This document shows, in pieces, positions 37,693-46,782 of a stretch of DNA of 64,000 nucleotides. The notes beneath the pieces were generated by a model, which was given only the letters and a program-made list of their open reading frames with translations, searched no databases and was not told the origin of the DNA. Numbering within the stretch: the stretch's first letter is position 1; the number at the start of each line of letters is the position of its first letter. This stretch comes from Candidatus Acididesulfobacter guangdongensis (GTDB lineage: Bacteria; SZUA-79; Acidulodesulfobacterales; Acidulodesulfobacteraceae). The position numbers were made by a program, and so were the translations under genes. The stretch spans positions 248,001 through 312,000 of the forward strand of contig SGBC01000002.1 of NCBI GenBank assembly GCA_004195045.1. Direction: 5' to 3'.

Positions 37693-40323
37693 TTAATGTT
37701 TGTTTTTTTTATTGCCGCCTTTCTCTTTCTCTTTCTCTTTATTGGTATGATTATTTCTGACGTTCTTTTTTACACTATTTTTTTCAGATTCAGCATTGCT
37801 GTCTTTATTATCTGTTTTGTTATCCCTGTCTTTGCCGCTTTTATCGGCGTTATTATTTTCGGATGATTTATCTATTTTGTCAAGTTTGTCAAGTTTATCA
37901 AGACCGATTATGGCTAACTTTACAACTTCATCCATATTTTTTACCGGAACAAATTTTAAATGTTTTTTAACCAATGGTGAAATTTCATCAAGGTCTTTCT
38001 TGTTTCTGTCCGGTATAATAATTGTTTTGATATTTGCTCTTAAAGCAGCCAGCGATTTTTCCTTTAAACCGCCGATAGGCAAAACATTTCCGTGAAGAGT
38101 TATTTCACCCGTCATGGCGATGTCTTTTCTGACCGGTTTATTTGTAAGCGCCGATATCATTGAAGTAGCCATTGAAATTCCGGCGGACGGTCCGTCTTTA
38201 GGTATTGCTCCTTCAGGAATATGAAGATGTATATCATTGGTTTCAAAAATATCTGATTTTATGCCAAGTTCGTCAGCTTTGGATTTTGCATAGGTCAAAC
38301 CTGCCTGCGCCGATTCTTTCATTACGTCCCCGAGCTGTCCGGTAAGTGATAAAGAACCTTTGCCTTTAGAAAGGACGGTTTCTATATATAATACTTCGCC
38401 GCCGACGGGCGTCCATGCAAGCCCGGTCACAATTCCTATTTCATCTTTCGTACGTTCCTCTTCAGGCAGTATTTTAATAGCTCCGAGGTATTTAGCAATA
38501 TTTTTATTAGAAATTGTATATTTTTTTATTTTATTTTCTGCAATCTGTCTTGCAACTTTTCGGCAGACGGTGCCTATTTCTCTTTCCAGATTTCTTAATC
38601 CGGCTTCCCTTGTATATCCTGCAATAATAGTTCTTGTCGCGCTGGGCATAAATTCTATATAGTCTGATTTCAAGCCGTTTTCTTTAATCTGTCTCGGTAT
38701 AAGATATTTTTCTGCAATCTTCTCTTTTTCTTCAAGGGTATATCCTGACAGATTAATAATCTCCATTCTGTCTCTTAACGGACCCGGTATTGTATCTGCA
38801 ACATTTGCCGTTGCAACAAACATAACGTTTGACAGGTCAAATGGTAAATTTAAGTAATGGTCCGAAAAAGAAAAATTTTGTTCCGGGTCTAAGACTTCTA
38901 ATAGCGCTGAAGAAGGGTCGCCCCTGAAGTCTGTTCCTACCTTGTCTATCTCGTCTATCATAAATACAGGATTATTTGTACCGGCCTGTTTAATGCCCTG
39001 AATAATCCTTCCCGGAAGCGCGCCGACGTATGTTCTTCTATGTCCTCTAATCTCGGCTTCGTCGTGAACCCCGCCTAACGATACTCTTATAAATTTTCTG
39101 TTCATAGCTTTTGCAATAGATTTTCCCAGTGAAGTTTTGCCTACGCCTGGAGGACCTATAAAGCATAGTATGGGACCTTTCATTTTTTTATTTAATTTGC
39201 GTACGCTTAAATATTCGAGTATTCTTTCCTTTATTTTTTCTAAGTCATAATGGTCTTCGTCAAGGATTTTTTTTGCAGCTTCGATATTTAAATTGTCCTT
39301 AGTTTTTTTAGTCCACGGCACATCTATAATCCATTCGATATAAGTCCTTATAGTAGAAGCTTCGGCAGCATCTTGATGCATCATTTCGAGTTTCGAGAGC
39401 TGCTTTTCGGTCTCTTTTAATATTTCAGGAGGCAGTTTTGCAGCTCTGATTTTTTCTCTAAGTTCGTTCATATCCTGGGTCTTATCGTCTGTTTCTCCGA
39501 GTTCGTTTTTAATTGCTCTGAGCTGCTCCCTTAAAAAATAGTCCCTCTGAGTTTTCGTCATCTCTTCTTTAGCCTGCGACTGTATTTTTGCCTGCATGGA
39601 AAGAATTTCAATCTCTCTTGCAAGCACGTCGTTTATTTTTTTAAGCCTTTTAACCGCATCAAATTCTTGCAGTATTTTCTGAGATTCTTCGACTTTCAGA
39701 CCAAGATTGGATGCCACAATATCGGCAAGTCTCCCCGGGTTATTAATATTTTCAAGTATTATAAGTATATCTTGAGACGGCATTCTTCCGAGTGAAACAT
39801 ATTTTTCAAGCTGTTCTTTTACATTGCGCATTAATGCGTCTATTGCCGGCGTTATTTCTGTTACAATCTCTTCTTGAATTTTTGATATTTTAACAAGATA
39901 AAACGGTTTTACCTGTACATAGTTTTCTATCTTAGCTTTAGAAATCCCTTGTACTAGTATTTTTACTCTCCCGTCAGGCAATTTAAGCATTTTCATTATC
40001 ATTGCAACTGTGCCTATGTCAAATATGTCGTTCTGCGCAGGTTCTTCAACTACTATATCTTTTTGTGCCGTTAAAAGTATCAGCCTGTCCTTTGACAGCG
40101 CCTCGTCAACGGCTTTTATAGAAGCTTCCCTTCCTACAAAAAGAGGTATTATCATAAAAGGAAAAACTACAAGGTCTCTTATAGGCAGCATCGGTATCAC
40201 ATCAGGGATTTTAATCTCTTCCTGTGAACCCAGCTGGTCGATATTTTCGCCTTTGCCGACGGTAATATCATCATCTGTGCCTTTAAAATCTGTTTCATAA
40301 TTAAAATTAGCTATAAGCGTCAT
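37693..40323 (-). CDS. lon: ATP-dependent Lon protease
   Basis: Homo-oligomeric AAA+ serine protease for misfolded and regulatory proteins. LON substrate domain ([20 protein letters not shown]), AAA Walker [12 protein letters not shown] and Walker B VFMIDEID, and the Ser-Lys protease dyad in KDGPSAG and [10 protein letters not shown]. The last ~65 residues after [12 protein letters not shown] are a highly charged Lys/Asp/Asn/Glu/Ser tail ([19 protein letters not shown]) not typical for Lon. Followed by thiL in the same direction; preceded by hsp20, so a proteostasis pair. Confidence 0.96.
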   Translation of the reverse strand: MTLIANFNYETDFKGTDDDITVGKGENIDQLGSQEEIKIPDVIPMLPIRDLVVFPFMIIPLFVGREASIKAVDEALSKDRLILLTAQKDIVVEEPAQNDIFDIGTVAMIMKMLKLPDGRVKILVQGISKAKIENYVQVKPFYLVKISKIQEEIVTEITPAIDALMRNVKEQLEKYVSLGRMPSQDILIILENINNPGRLADIVASNLGLKVEESQKILQEFDAVKRLKKINDVLAREIEILSMQAKIQSQAKEEMTKTQRDYFLREQLRAIKNELGETDDKTQDMNELREKIRAAKLPPEILKETEKQLSKLEMMHQDAAEASTIRTYIEWIIDVPWTKKTKDNLNIEAAKKILDEDHYDLEKIKERILEYLSVRKLNKKMKGPILCFIGPPGVGKTSLGKSIAKAMNRKFIRVSLGGVHDEAEIRGHRRTYVGALPGRIIQGIKQAGTNNPVFMIDEIDKVGTDFRGDPSSALLEVLDPEQNFSFSDHYLNLPFDLSNVMFVATANVADTIPGPLRDRMEIINLSGYTLEEKEKIAEKYLIPRQIKENGLKSDYIEFMPSATRTIIAGYTREAGLRNLEREIGTVCRKVARQIAENKIKKYTISNKNIAKYLGAIKILPEEERTKDEIGIVTGLAWTPVGGEVLYIETVLSKGKGSLSLTGQLGDVMKESAQAGLTYAKSKADELGIKSDIFETNDIHLHIPEGAIPKDGPSAGISMATSMISALTNKPVRKDIAMTGEITLHGNVLPIGGLKEKSLAALRANIKTIIIPDRNKKDLDEISPLVKKHLKFVPVKNMDEVVKLAIIGLDKLDKLDKIDKSSENNNADKSGKDRDNKTDNKDSNAESEKNSVKKNVRNNHTNKEKEKEKGGNKKNKH

Positions 40324-40420
40324 ATAAATATATCTCCCGTAAATTAGTGTAAAAACAATTAGTATAAAAACAAATATGTTTTATTTTATAGTATCTATTA
40401 ATTGTATCTTTAAAATTAAT

Positions 40421-40453
40421 ATAACTATAATATAACTATAATATAACTATAAT
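40421..40453. repeat. 11-bp tandem repeat (ATAACTATAAT)x3 upstream of lon
   Basis: Three exact head-to-tail copies in the lon promoter region, about 100 bp before the lon start. Each unit contains a -10-like TATAAT. Confidence 0.85.
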
Positions 40454-40564
40454 TGATTATATAATTATATCTTTAAATTCATAAGATAATCAATTAAAAT
40501 CAATCAATAAAATTAATTAAAATCCAATTAGAATTTTGAACAGTTGCGCGAAATTAATTATAAA

Positions 40565-41053
40565 TTAATTATAATCTATTTCAATATTTATTTTTGAATG
40601 AATACTTTGAAATTCTATGTTAAATACAATTTTCAGCACACCGTCTGACAGCACCGCGCTGACATTTTTATCAGATGGACTGAACGGCAAAAGCAAAAAT
40701 TTTTCAAATTTTCCAAATCTCCTTTCCATGCATAAAAATCTAATATTATCACAGTGTTCTGCATTTTCTGCATGTCTGTGATTTAAGTTTGAATTCAAAA
40801 CCCACTTTATAATCAGTATGTTGTCCTGTACTATTACAGTAATGTCTTCTTTTTTAACGCCGGGAACTTCCAGCTCAACTACGAGTTTGTCTTTTGTACT
40901 GTAAATATCTATAGGCGAAACGTTGGCGCTGAAAGAGGCTGATAAATCTTCAAGATAAATTGATTCAAACAGTTCCCTGAATAATCTTTGTACCTCTTTT
41001 TTAAAATTTATTATTTTATTGCTATAATTGTCATCTGTATTGTAATGCTTCAT
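40565..41053 (-). CDS. Small heat-shock protein (Hsp20/alpha-crystallin family)
   Basis: ATP-independent holdase chaperone. The alpha-crystallin domain runs from VSPIDIYSTKDKLVVELEVPGVKKEDITV to GVLKIVF; the GVLxI(V) signature is present. 162 residues, with a short His/Ala/Glu/Asn stretch (NHRHAENAEHCD) in a loop of the domain. Lies between galU and lon on the same strand. Confidence 0.9.
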   Translation of the reverse strand: MKHYNTDDNYSNKIINFKKEVQRLFRELFESIYLEDLSASFSANVSPIDIYSTKDKLVVELEVPGVKKEDITVIVQDNILIIKWVLNSNLNHRHAENAEHCDNIRFLCMERRFGKFEKFLLLPFSPSDKNVSAVLSDGVLKIVFNIEFQSIHSKINIEIDYN

Positions 41054-41071
41054 AATATTTTCAAGCCCAAA

Positions 41072-41932
41072 TTAAATAACATTTTTTATAAATTTTAACA
41101 ATCCGTCTTTAAGGTCTTTATTTTTAAGTCCGAAAGCAACCTGAGCTTCGAGAAGTTCAAGCTTATTACCTCCGTCGTATCTTATTCCTTCAAATTCTAA
41201 AGCGTAAACAGGCTGAACGCTGAGAAGAGATTTTATTGCATCCGTCAACTGAATTTCTCCTCCTTTTCCCGGTTTGGTTTCCTTTAAAAAATCAAAAATT
41301 CTTGGAGTAAGAATATATCTTCCTATTATTGCAAGGTTTGAAGGAGCTTCCTCTTTTTCCGGTTTTTCAACCAAATCTTCTATTTTGTAGACCCCTTTTT
41401 CTATCTCTGCACCTTTTATTATACCATATTTTGAGATATCTTCGTCTTTTACTTTTTGAACTGCCAGTACGCTGTACCGGTATTGTTTGTATATATCAAT
41501 CATTTGTTTCATAACCGGTACTTTAGCGTCAATTATATCATCGCTGAGCACAACCGAAAAAGGTTCGTCGCCTATTAAATTTTGTGCACATAAGATCGCA
41601 TGTCCTAGACCTAATGCCTCTTTCTGTCTAGTGTAGGAAAAATTAATCATGTTTGCGATATCTTTAACCGATTGCAGCAAGTCATGTTTACCTTTCTCTT
41701 TTAGAAGTATTTCATGCTCGATAGATCTGTCAAAATAGTCTTCGATTGCTGTTTTCCCCCTTCCAGTTATTATAATTATATCCTGAATTTCCGATTCTAT
41801 GCACTCTTCCACTCCGTATTGTATCAGCGGTTTATCTACCAGAATCAGCATTTCTTTAGGTATAGATTTTGTAATAGGCAGCAGCCTTGTCCCTAAGCCT
41901 GCCGCAGGAAATACGGCTTTGTTGACTTTCAT
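41072..41932 (-). CDS. galU: UTP--glucose-1-phosphate uridylyltransferase
   Basis: Makes UDP-glucose for LPS, glycans and trehalose. The nucleotidyltransferase signature VFPAAGLGTRLLPITKSIPKEM is followed by VDKPLIQYGVEE, VVLSDDIID and VEKPEKEEAPSNLAIIGRYIL. Normal length (286), no low-complexity insert. Last gene upstream in the galU-hsp20-lon-thiL minus-strand run. Confidence 0.95.
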   Translation of the reverse strand: MKVNKAVFPAAGLGTRLLPITKSIPKEMLILVDKPLIQYGVEECIESEIQDIIIITGRGKTAIEDYFDRSIEHEILLKEKGKHDLLQSVKDIANMINFSYTRQKEALGLGHAILCAQNLIGDEPFSVVLSDDIIDAKVPVMKQMIDIYKQYRYSVLAVQKVKDEDISKYGIIKGAEIEKGVYKIEDLVEKPEKEEAPSNLAIIGRYILTPRIFDFLKETKPGKGGEIQLTDAIKSLLSVQPVYALEFEGIRYDGGNKLELLEAQVAFGLKNKDLKDGLLKFIKNVI

Positions 41933-42621
41933 ATATAAAATACCCCTTAAATAATAAAATATATAATAAAATTAATAAAAATACAGGTAAAAATATCAAT
42001 ATCAAAAATATCAATATAAATACTTAAATATTCAAATAAAAAAATATCAGTATCAATTGCAAATATTCAAGATAAATACATTAAATACATATATTAAATA
42101 TTTAAATATAAATAAAAATATTAATATTTAATATCAAGATATATCAAACAAGACATATCAAAAAGATATGTCAAGATATATATTTAAATGTCAAGATATA
42201 TATTTAAAGATTATTGCAAAGATGTCGCAGCATATAATAACATATTATAACTGCCGCTGTAAACACACTGCGTATAAAAATATAAAATTGCTCATAAAAA
42301 ATATATTATAAATTATAAACATAATTGTAAAATATATCACAAATATATCATAAAATTTGTATTTATTAAATTATTTATTAAATTAATTATTTCATTATTA
42401 CCATATATCGCCATTTGCAGCGGACAAAATCAAATAAAATTAATTAACAGCGGTTTTTAAAATAATTTTAGGTTGCTATACGGATATGAAAATATTATAA
42501 TAATTATAATAATCGTGTAATATTCTGCTGATGAATTATTTAATTTTAGAATAATTAATCAATTAAAGTGCTATTAACAACGATTGCATAAATTATAAAA
42601 TTATAATAAGGAAAATTAAAA
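41933..42621. other. 689-bp AT-rich gap between galU and tlpA-like gene
   Basis: Divergent promoter region with no credible gene. Rich in short ATCAATAT-type repeats and a perfect 20-bp tandem duplication (unit TGTCAAGATATATATTTAAA) at 42169-42208. Confidence 0.6.
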
Positions 42622-43212
42622 TTGCAATATAAAGCGAAACAATCCATAAAGCTCGTAATATTTTTTGCTGCTATTTTAATAGCATCCATTTATGTAATTA
42701 AACTGCCTAATATATTATGGGGAAACGGCAGTAATTACAGCAATAAAACGATACCGCTGTCAAAGACTAAGAAACTGCCGTTAGCCCCTGCTTTTAAAGT
42801 AAAAAGCATTAATTACCCAGGTTTGACGTTAACGTTAAATAAATACAGAGGCAAAATAGTTCTTGTAAATTTCTGGGCAACATGGTGTCCGCCGTGCAGG
42901 GCTGAAATACCGAGACTTGAAAAATTTTATAAATCTCATAAAAAATACGGATTCCAAATTATAGGTTTATCTGTAAATAATCAGGGCTCTAAATATGTCG
43001 GTCATTTTATCAAAACATTCAAAGGTGGCATAATAACATATCCGGTAGGTATGGCAGATGAACATATTGAAAAAGAATACGGTAACGTTTATGAGATTCC
43101 GCAGTCTTTTATTATTAACAAAAAAGGGTATGTCGTTAAACATTTTACCGGAGAATTACCTCAAGGATATTTGAGTTATGAATTTAAAAAATTAACAGAA
43201 AACAAACGCTAA
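42622..43212 (+). CDS. TlpA/ResA-like membrane-anchored thiol-disulfide oxidoreductase
   Basis: One N-terminal transmembrane segment (IKLVIFFAAILIASIYVI) anchors a periplasmic thioredoxin-fold domain with active site NFWATWCPPCRAEIPRL. The CPPC motif and EIPQSFIINKKG segment (cis-Pro) fit the TlpA/ResA group that reduces apocytochrome c or other periplasmic thiols. The start codon is TTG, supported by the AAGGAA Shine-Dalgarno. 196 residues. No cytochrome maturation genes nearby, so the partner is unknown. Confidence 0.88.
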   Translation: MQYKAKQSIKLVIFFAAILIASIYVIKLPNILWGNGSNYSNKTIPLSKTKKLPLAPAFKVKSINYPGLTLTLNKYRGKIVLVNFWATWCPPCRAEIPRLEKFYKSHKKYGFQIIGLSVNNQGSKYVGHFIKTFKGGIITYPVGMADEHIEKEYGNVYEIPQSFIINKKGYVVKHFTGELPQGYLSYEFKKLTENKR

Positions 43213-43338
43213 TATTTGATTAATTAAAATAATAACAAATTTATCTATCTATCAATTAAATAAACTATCAATTAAATAAATATTAAACGCTTCTTTTAAT
43301 CATTAAATTATTTATTATATTATATGTAGAGTTATTAA

Positions 43339-43430
43339 GGAGAGATGGCCGAGTCCGGTTGAAGGCGATTGACTCGAAATCAATTGTAGGCGTAAGCTTA
43401 CCGGGGGTTCGAATCCCTCTCTCTCCGCCA
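43339..43430 (+). tRNA. tRNA-Ser (anticodon CGA)
   Basis: 92 nt with encoded CCA; class II tRNA with a long variable arm. Acceptor GGAGAGA/TCTCTCC, anticodon stem ATTGA/TCAAT with loop CTCGAAA giving CGA, T arm GGGGGTTCGAATCCC. Confidence 0.96.
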
Positions 43431-43495
43431 GTTGTGCCTTGTTTATATTTTGTGTTTGTATTCGCTAATTATGTTTAGCGGCATTTTTATTTTTA

Positions 43496-44029
43496 TTAAT
43501 TATTTTTTTCTTTATATTTTATCATTGTTTCCGTAACAATCTTTGTAGCTTTTTCTTTATTTACGAAATTTTCTAATTTAACCCATTTTTCCGGTTCAAG
43601 CGTCTTATAATTTTCAAAAAAGTGTCTTATCTGATCTAAAAATACTTTTGGAACATCATTTATGTCTCTTATATCGCTGAAGCCGGCATCTATTTTATTG
43701 ATAGGAACAGATATTATTTTTTCGTCGTTTCCGTTCTCGTCTTCCATTTCAAGCATTCCGATGACCCGCACTTTTAAAAGACAGCCGGGCACGACCGACA
43801 TTGATGAAATAACGATAATATCCAGCGGATCATTATCTGCCGCCAATGTTTTAGGAATAAATCCATAATTAAAAGGATAAAACATAGCCGTATATAAAAA
43901 TCTGTCCACGGCCATAATGCCGGAATTTTTATCAAGTTCGTATTTTACGCTGCCGTCTTTGGGAATTTCTATTATTGCGTTAATATATTCCGGCGGATTG
44001 TCGCCTGCTTCAATTTTTTCAAAATCCAT
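43496..44029 (-). CDS. ppa: Soluble inorganic pyrophosphatase, family I
   Basis: Hydrolyses PPi in the cytoplasm. The signature ADNDPLDIIVISS, DRFLYTAMFYPFNYGFIPKT and the ending segments match family I. 177 residues. It lies 0.75 kb from sat on the other strand; sulfate activation produces PPi, and a membrane PPase closes the sulfur cluster, so two PPi-consuming enzymes bracket it. Confidence 0.94.
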   Translation of the reverse strand: MDFEKIEAGDNPPEYINAIIEIPKDGSVKYELDKNSGIMAVDRFLYTAMFYPFNYGFIPKTLAADNDPLDIIVISSMSVVPGCLLKVRVIGMLEMEDENGNDEKIISVPINKIDAGFSDIRDINDVPKVFLDQIRHFFENYKTLEPEKWVKLENFVNKEKATKIVTETMIKYKEKNN

Positions 44030-44109
44030 GAAATGATGCTCCTTATGATTAGTTTTTATTTTTTATTTTATCAGTATATTATTATTATTTATAAATGTAT
44101 ATGCAAATA

Positions 44110-44290
44110 TAACGCCTTAATCATGCAACGGAAAAGGTGTCAGATTAATTTTTTTGCAAATATTTTCTTTGTTTTTGTTAATTGAACTACTCCATATGCA
44201 AAAAAATAAAATCTGACACCTTTTCCTTATATTTTGCTTAACCGTGCAAAGAAATGCATAAATATTTTCTATTGCAGGATTAAGATAACG
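44110..44290. mobile_element. MITE family B, copy B3 (inverted), with 5-bp target duplication
   Basis: Element 44115-44285 between perfect direct repeats TAACG (44110-44114, 44286-44290). The right terminal repeat is the full family B end; the left is mutated (CCTTAATCATGCAACGGA). Orientation is opposite to B1 and B2, and it carries the same internal GGTGTCAGATT inverted-repeat cassette as B2. Confidence 0.9.
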
Positions 44291-44400
44291 TAAATAAATA
44301 TAAATATAGTATATATAAATATATTGATATGTTAATTAACTTGACAAATTTAATTATTTCATAAGAATTAAATTTTGTCAAAGACAATTTTTACTTAACA

Positions 44401-44560
44401 TTGCAGAGTATGTTTTAAAGCAGTTTTTAGGCTGTGCATCCTATTCTGTGAGGTATAAAAGCGTGCCGTTTACCGATAGTTGCCGTAAAGCCCTTTGCTT
44501 TAGTAATGGGGATATAAGGCAATAAGTTTTAACGGGATGATAGGCAATACCATATTTTTG
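44401..44560 (+). mobile_element. Possible IS200/IS605-type right-end relic
   Basis: CCC-TTTGC-TTTA-GTAAT-GGG (about 44492-44512) is the imperfect right-end palindrome style of IS200/IS605 elements. It is nested in a TTGCC/GGCAA pair and outer CCGTT/AACGG and CCTAT/ATAGG pairs. A frame through it reads SVRYKSVPFTDSCRKALC then stops at GDIRQ, as might a TnpB tail. The first 30 bases resemble 21327-21356. No complete transposase or TnpB remains. Alternatively it is a structured leader RNA of the sulfur cluster. Confidence 0.4.
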
Positions 44561-44596
44561 TATTATTTTTTTGTTGAAGATAACTAAAGATAACTA

Positions 44597-44626
44597 TTGA
44601 CTTTTTAGGTTTAGAAAATATATATT
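44597..44626 (+). promoter_or_regulatory. Candidate sigma70-type promoter for sat
   Basis: TTGACT (44597-44602) and TATATT (44621-44626), spacer 18. Transcription would start near 44633, giving a ~150-nt leader that contains the heptamer array. Confidence 0.4.
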
Positions 44627-44674
44627 ATATAATTATTTTAAAATCAGTTTCTATAAAAATATAAACCGCAATCT

Positions 44675-44737
44675 AAACTATAAACTATAAACTATAAACT
44701 ATAAACTATAAACTATAAACTATAAACTATAAACTAT
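44675..44737. repeat. Heptamer tandem repeat (AAACTAT)x9
   Basis: Nine exact copies in the region just upstream of sat, ending about 50 bp before the start codon. Length variation here would change spacing in the leader of the sulfur cluster. Confidence 0.93.
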
Positions 44738-44786
44738 AGAAACTAAAGTCTAACGGAACTTATTTTTACTCGGAGGAATAGATATA

Positions 44787-46013
44787 ATGGCATTAGTTCA
44801 TCCTCATGGAAAAGAAAAGATTTTAAAACCGCTTCTTTTATCGGGCAGCGAGCTTAAAGAATCAAAGGAAAGAGCCGGAAAGCTGAATAAAATTGAAATA
44901 ACCTCGCGTGAAACGTCAGATCTTATAATGATGGGTATCGGCGCTTTTACTCCGCTTGAAGGTTTTATGGGCAAAAAAGACTGGAAAAGCGTCTGTGATG
45001 ATTTTACTATGCAGGATGGAACATTTTGGCCGATTCCTATTACTCTTTCAACATCTAAAGAAAAATCAGACGTTATAAAAATAGGTGACGAAGTTGCTTT
45101 AGTAGATACTGAAACCTCTGAACTGATGGGCACTATAACCGTGTCAGAAAAATATTCCATAGACAAAGCATATGAATGTCAAAAAATATTTAAAACTACC
45201 GATTTAGAACATCCTGGCGTACAAAAAGTTATGGCTCAGGGAGAAATAAATCTTGCAGGAAAAGTAAAAGTTTTTAGCGAAGGCATTTATCCAGTGCAAT
45301 TTAAAGACGTGTATAAAAGACCTGCCGAAACAAGAAGGATATTTGAAGAAAAAGGGTGGAACACGGTGGCGGCGCTTCAACTGCGCAATCCAATGCATCG
45401 CTCGCATGAATATCTGGCAAAAATTGCCATAGAAGTCTCGGATGGTGTCTTGATACATCAATTGATAGGAAAATTAAAGCCGGGAGATATTCCCGCAGAA
45501 GTAAGAGTTAAGGCTATTAATACTTTGATAGATAAATATTTTGTTGCTAATACCTGCATTCAGGCAGGCTATCCCATGGAAATGAGGTATGCAGGACCAA
45601 GGGAAGCCTTGCTGCATGCTGTTTTCAGGCAAAATTTCGGATGTTCGCAGTTGATAGTCGGCAGAGACCACGCGGGAGTGGGCGATTATTATGGACCTTT
45701 TGACGCACATAAAATATTTGACGAAATACCTAAAAATGCTTTAGAACTCAAACCTTTAAAAATAGATTGGACTTTTTACTGCCGCAAGTGCGACGGAATG
45801 GCGTCGAATAAAACCTGCCCGCATCAGAAAGAAGACAGGCTCATACTGAGCGGAACTATGCTCAGAAAGCTTTTATCGGAAGGGAAAGATATACCCGACC
45901 ATTTTTCAAGACCTGAAGTCCTAGCAATTTTAAAAGATTATTATTCTAATCTCTCAAAAGATGAAAATGTTGAAGTGAAATTGCATAGAGCCGCAAAGGG
46001 CGAGTTGAATTAA
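44787..46013 (+). CDS. sat: Sulfate adenylyltransferase (ATP sulfurylase), dissimilatory type
   Basis: Activates sulfate with ATP to APS and PPi (or the reverse). [15 protein letters not shown] (residues ~194-208, the QxRNPxHxxHE nucleotide motif), [12 protein letters not shown] and the C-terminal cysteine pairs [16 protein letters not shown] identify the homo-oligomeric single-domain form without an APS kinase domain. 408 residues, normal. Strong GGAGGAA Shine-Dalgarno. Heads the sat-aprBA-qmoABC-hppA cluster. Confidence 0.96.
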   Translation: MALVHPHGKEKILKPLLLSGSELKESKERAGKLNKIEITSRETSDLIMMGIGAFTPLEGFMGKKDWKSVCDDFTMQDGTFWPIPITLSTSKEKSDVIKIGDEVALVDTETSELMGTITVSEKYSIDKAYECQKIFKTTDLEHPGVQKVMAQGEINLAGKVKVFSEGIYPVQFKDVYKRPAETRRIFEEKGWNTVAALQLRNPMHRSHEYLAKIAIEVSDGVLIHQLIGKLKPGDIPAEVRVKAINTLIDKYFVANTCIQAGYPMEMRYAGPREALLHAVFRQNFGCSQLIVGRDHAGVGDYYGPFDAHKIFDEIPKNALELKPLKIDWTFYCRKCDGMASNKTCPHQKEDRLILSGTMLRKLLSEGKDIPDHFSRPEVLAILKDYYSNLSKDENVEVKLHRAAKGELN

Positions 46014-46100
46014 TTAATTTATATTTAGTTTATATTTATTTTGTAAGATGTATAATATGTATTTATGATGTTTAAATAACATTTAAGGAGGTTTTGCGAA

Positions 46101-46535
46101 ATGCCAAGTTTTGTTATTGCCGAAAAATGTGACGGCTGCAAAGGACGGGATAAAACTGCCTGTCAGTATATCTGTCCTAATGATCTTATGGTACTCAATA
46201 AAGATATTATGAAAGCGTACAATCAGGAAGCTGAACAGTGCTGGGAATGCTACAATTGTGTAAAAATATGTCCGCAGTCGGCAATTGAAATCAGAGCTTA
46301 TCAGGATTTTGCCCCAATGGGCTCATCTGTTATTCCGTTAAGAGGTTCAGATTCTATTATGTGGACTATAAAATATCGCAACGGCAATTTAAAACGCTTT
46401 AAATTTCCTATAAGAACTACACCTGAAGGCGGGATTGACCCCTATCAGGGAATATCGGATACCAATGCTGGCGATATAAATTCCGATCTTTTATGCGATG
46501 AAACAGGTAAAACATTGTCTGTTCCTGGAAAATAA
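46101..46535 (+). CDS. aprB: Adenylylsulfate reductase beta subunit (2x[4Fe-4S])
   Basis: Electron-transfer subunit of APS reductase. Starts MPSFVIAEKCDGCKGRDKTACQYICPNDL and has a second cluster motif CWECYNCVKICPQSAIEIR, followed by the tail that wraps AprA. 144 residues, normal. AAGGAGG Shine-Dalgarno. Precedes aprA after 247 bp, an unusually wide AT-rich gap for this pair with nothing evident in it. Confidence 0.96.
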   Translation: MPSFVIAEKCDGCKGRDKTACQYICPNDLMVLNKDIMKAYNQEAEQCWECYNCVKICPQSAIEIRAYQDFAPMGSSVIPLRGSDSIMWTIKYRNGNLKRFKFPIRTTPEGGIDPYQGISDTNAGDINSDLLCDETGKTLSVPGK

Positions 46536-46782
46536 TTGCTTGATTGACTGTATTCTTTTAATTAATAAAAATCTATTAATAAAAATCTTCAAATTAAAAA
46601 TCTTAAAATTAGAAAATTTGAATAATTTAGAGACGAAATTATTATAATAATATCTATTGAATGAATAATAATATTTATTATATTAAATAATGGCTATATA
46701 TTTTTTGAACTCTAACTTAAATTAACTTGAACGAAGTTAAACTTATACTAAATACCTAAAATATAAATTAAGGGGATTTGCT

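Noticed and set aside
44343-44379. GACAAA...TTTTGTC inverted repeat as a terminator
   Set aside because: AT-only stem with mismatches, no T run and no gene ending beside it.
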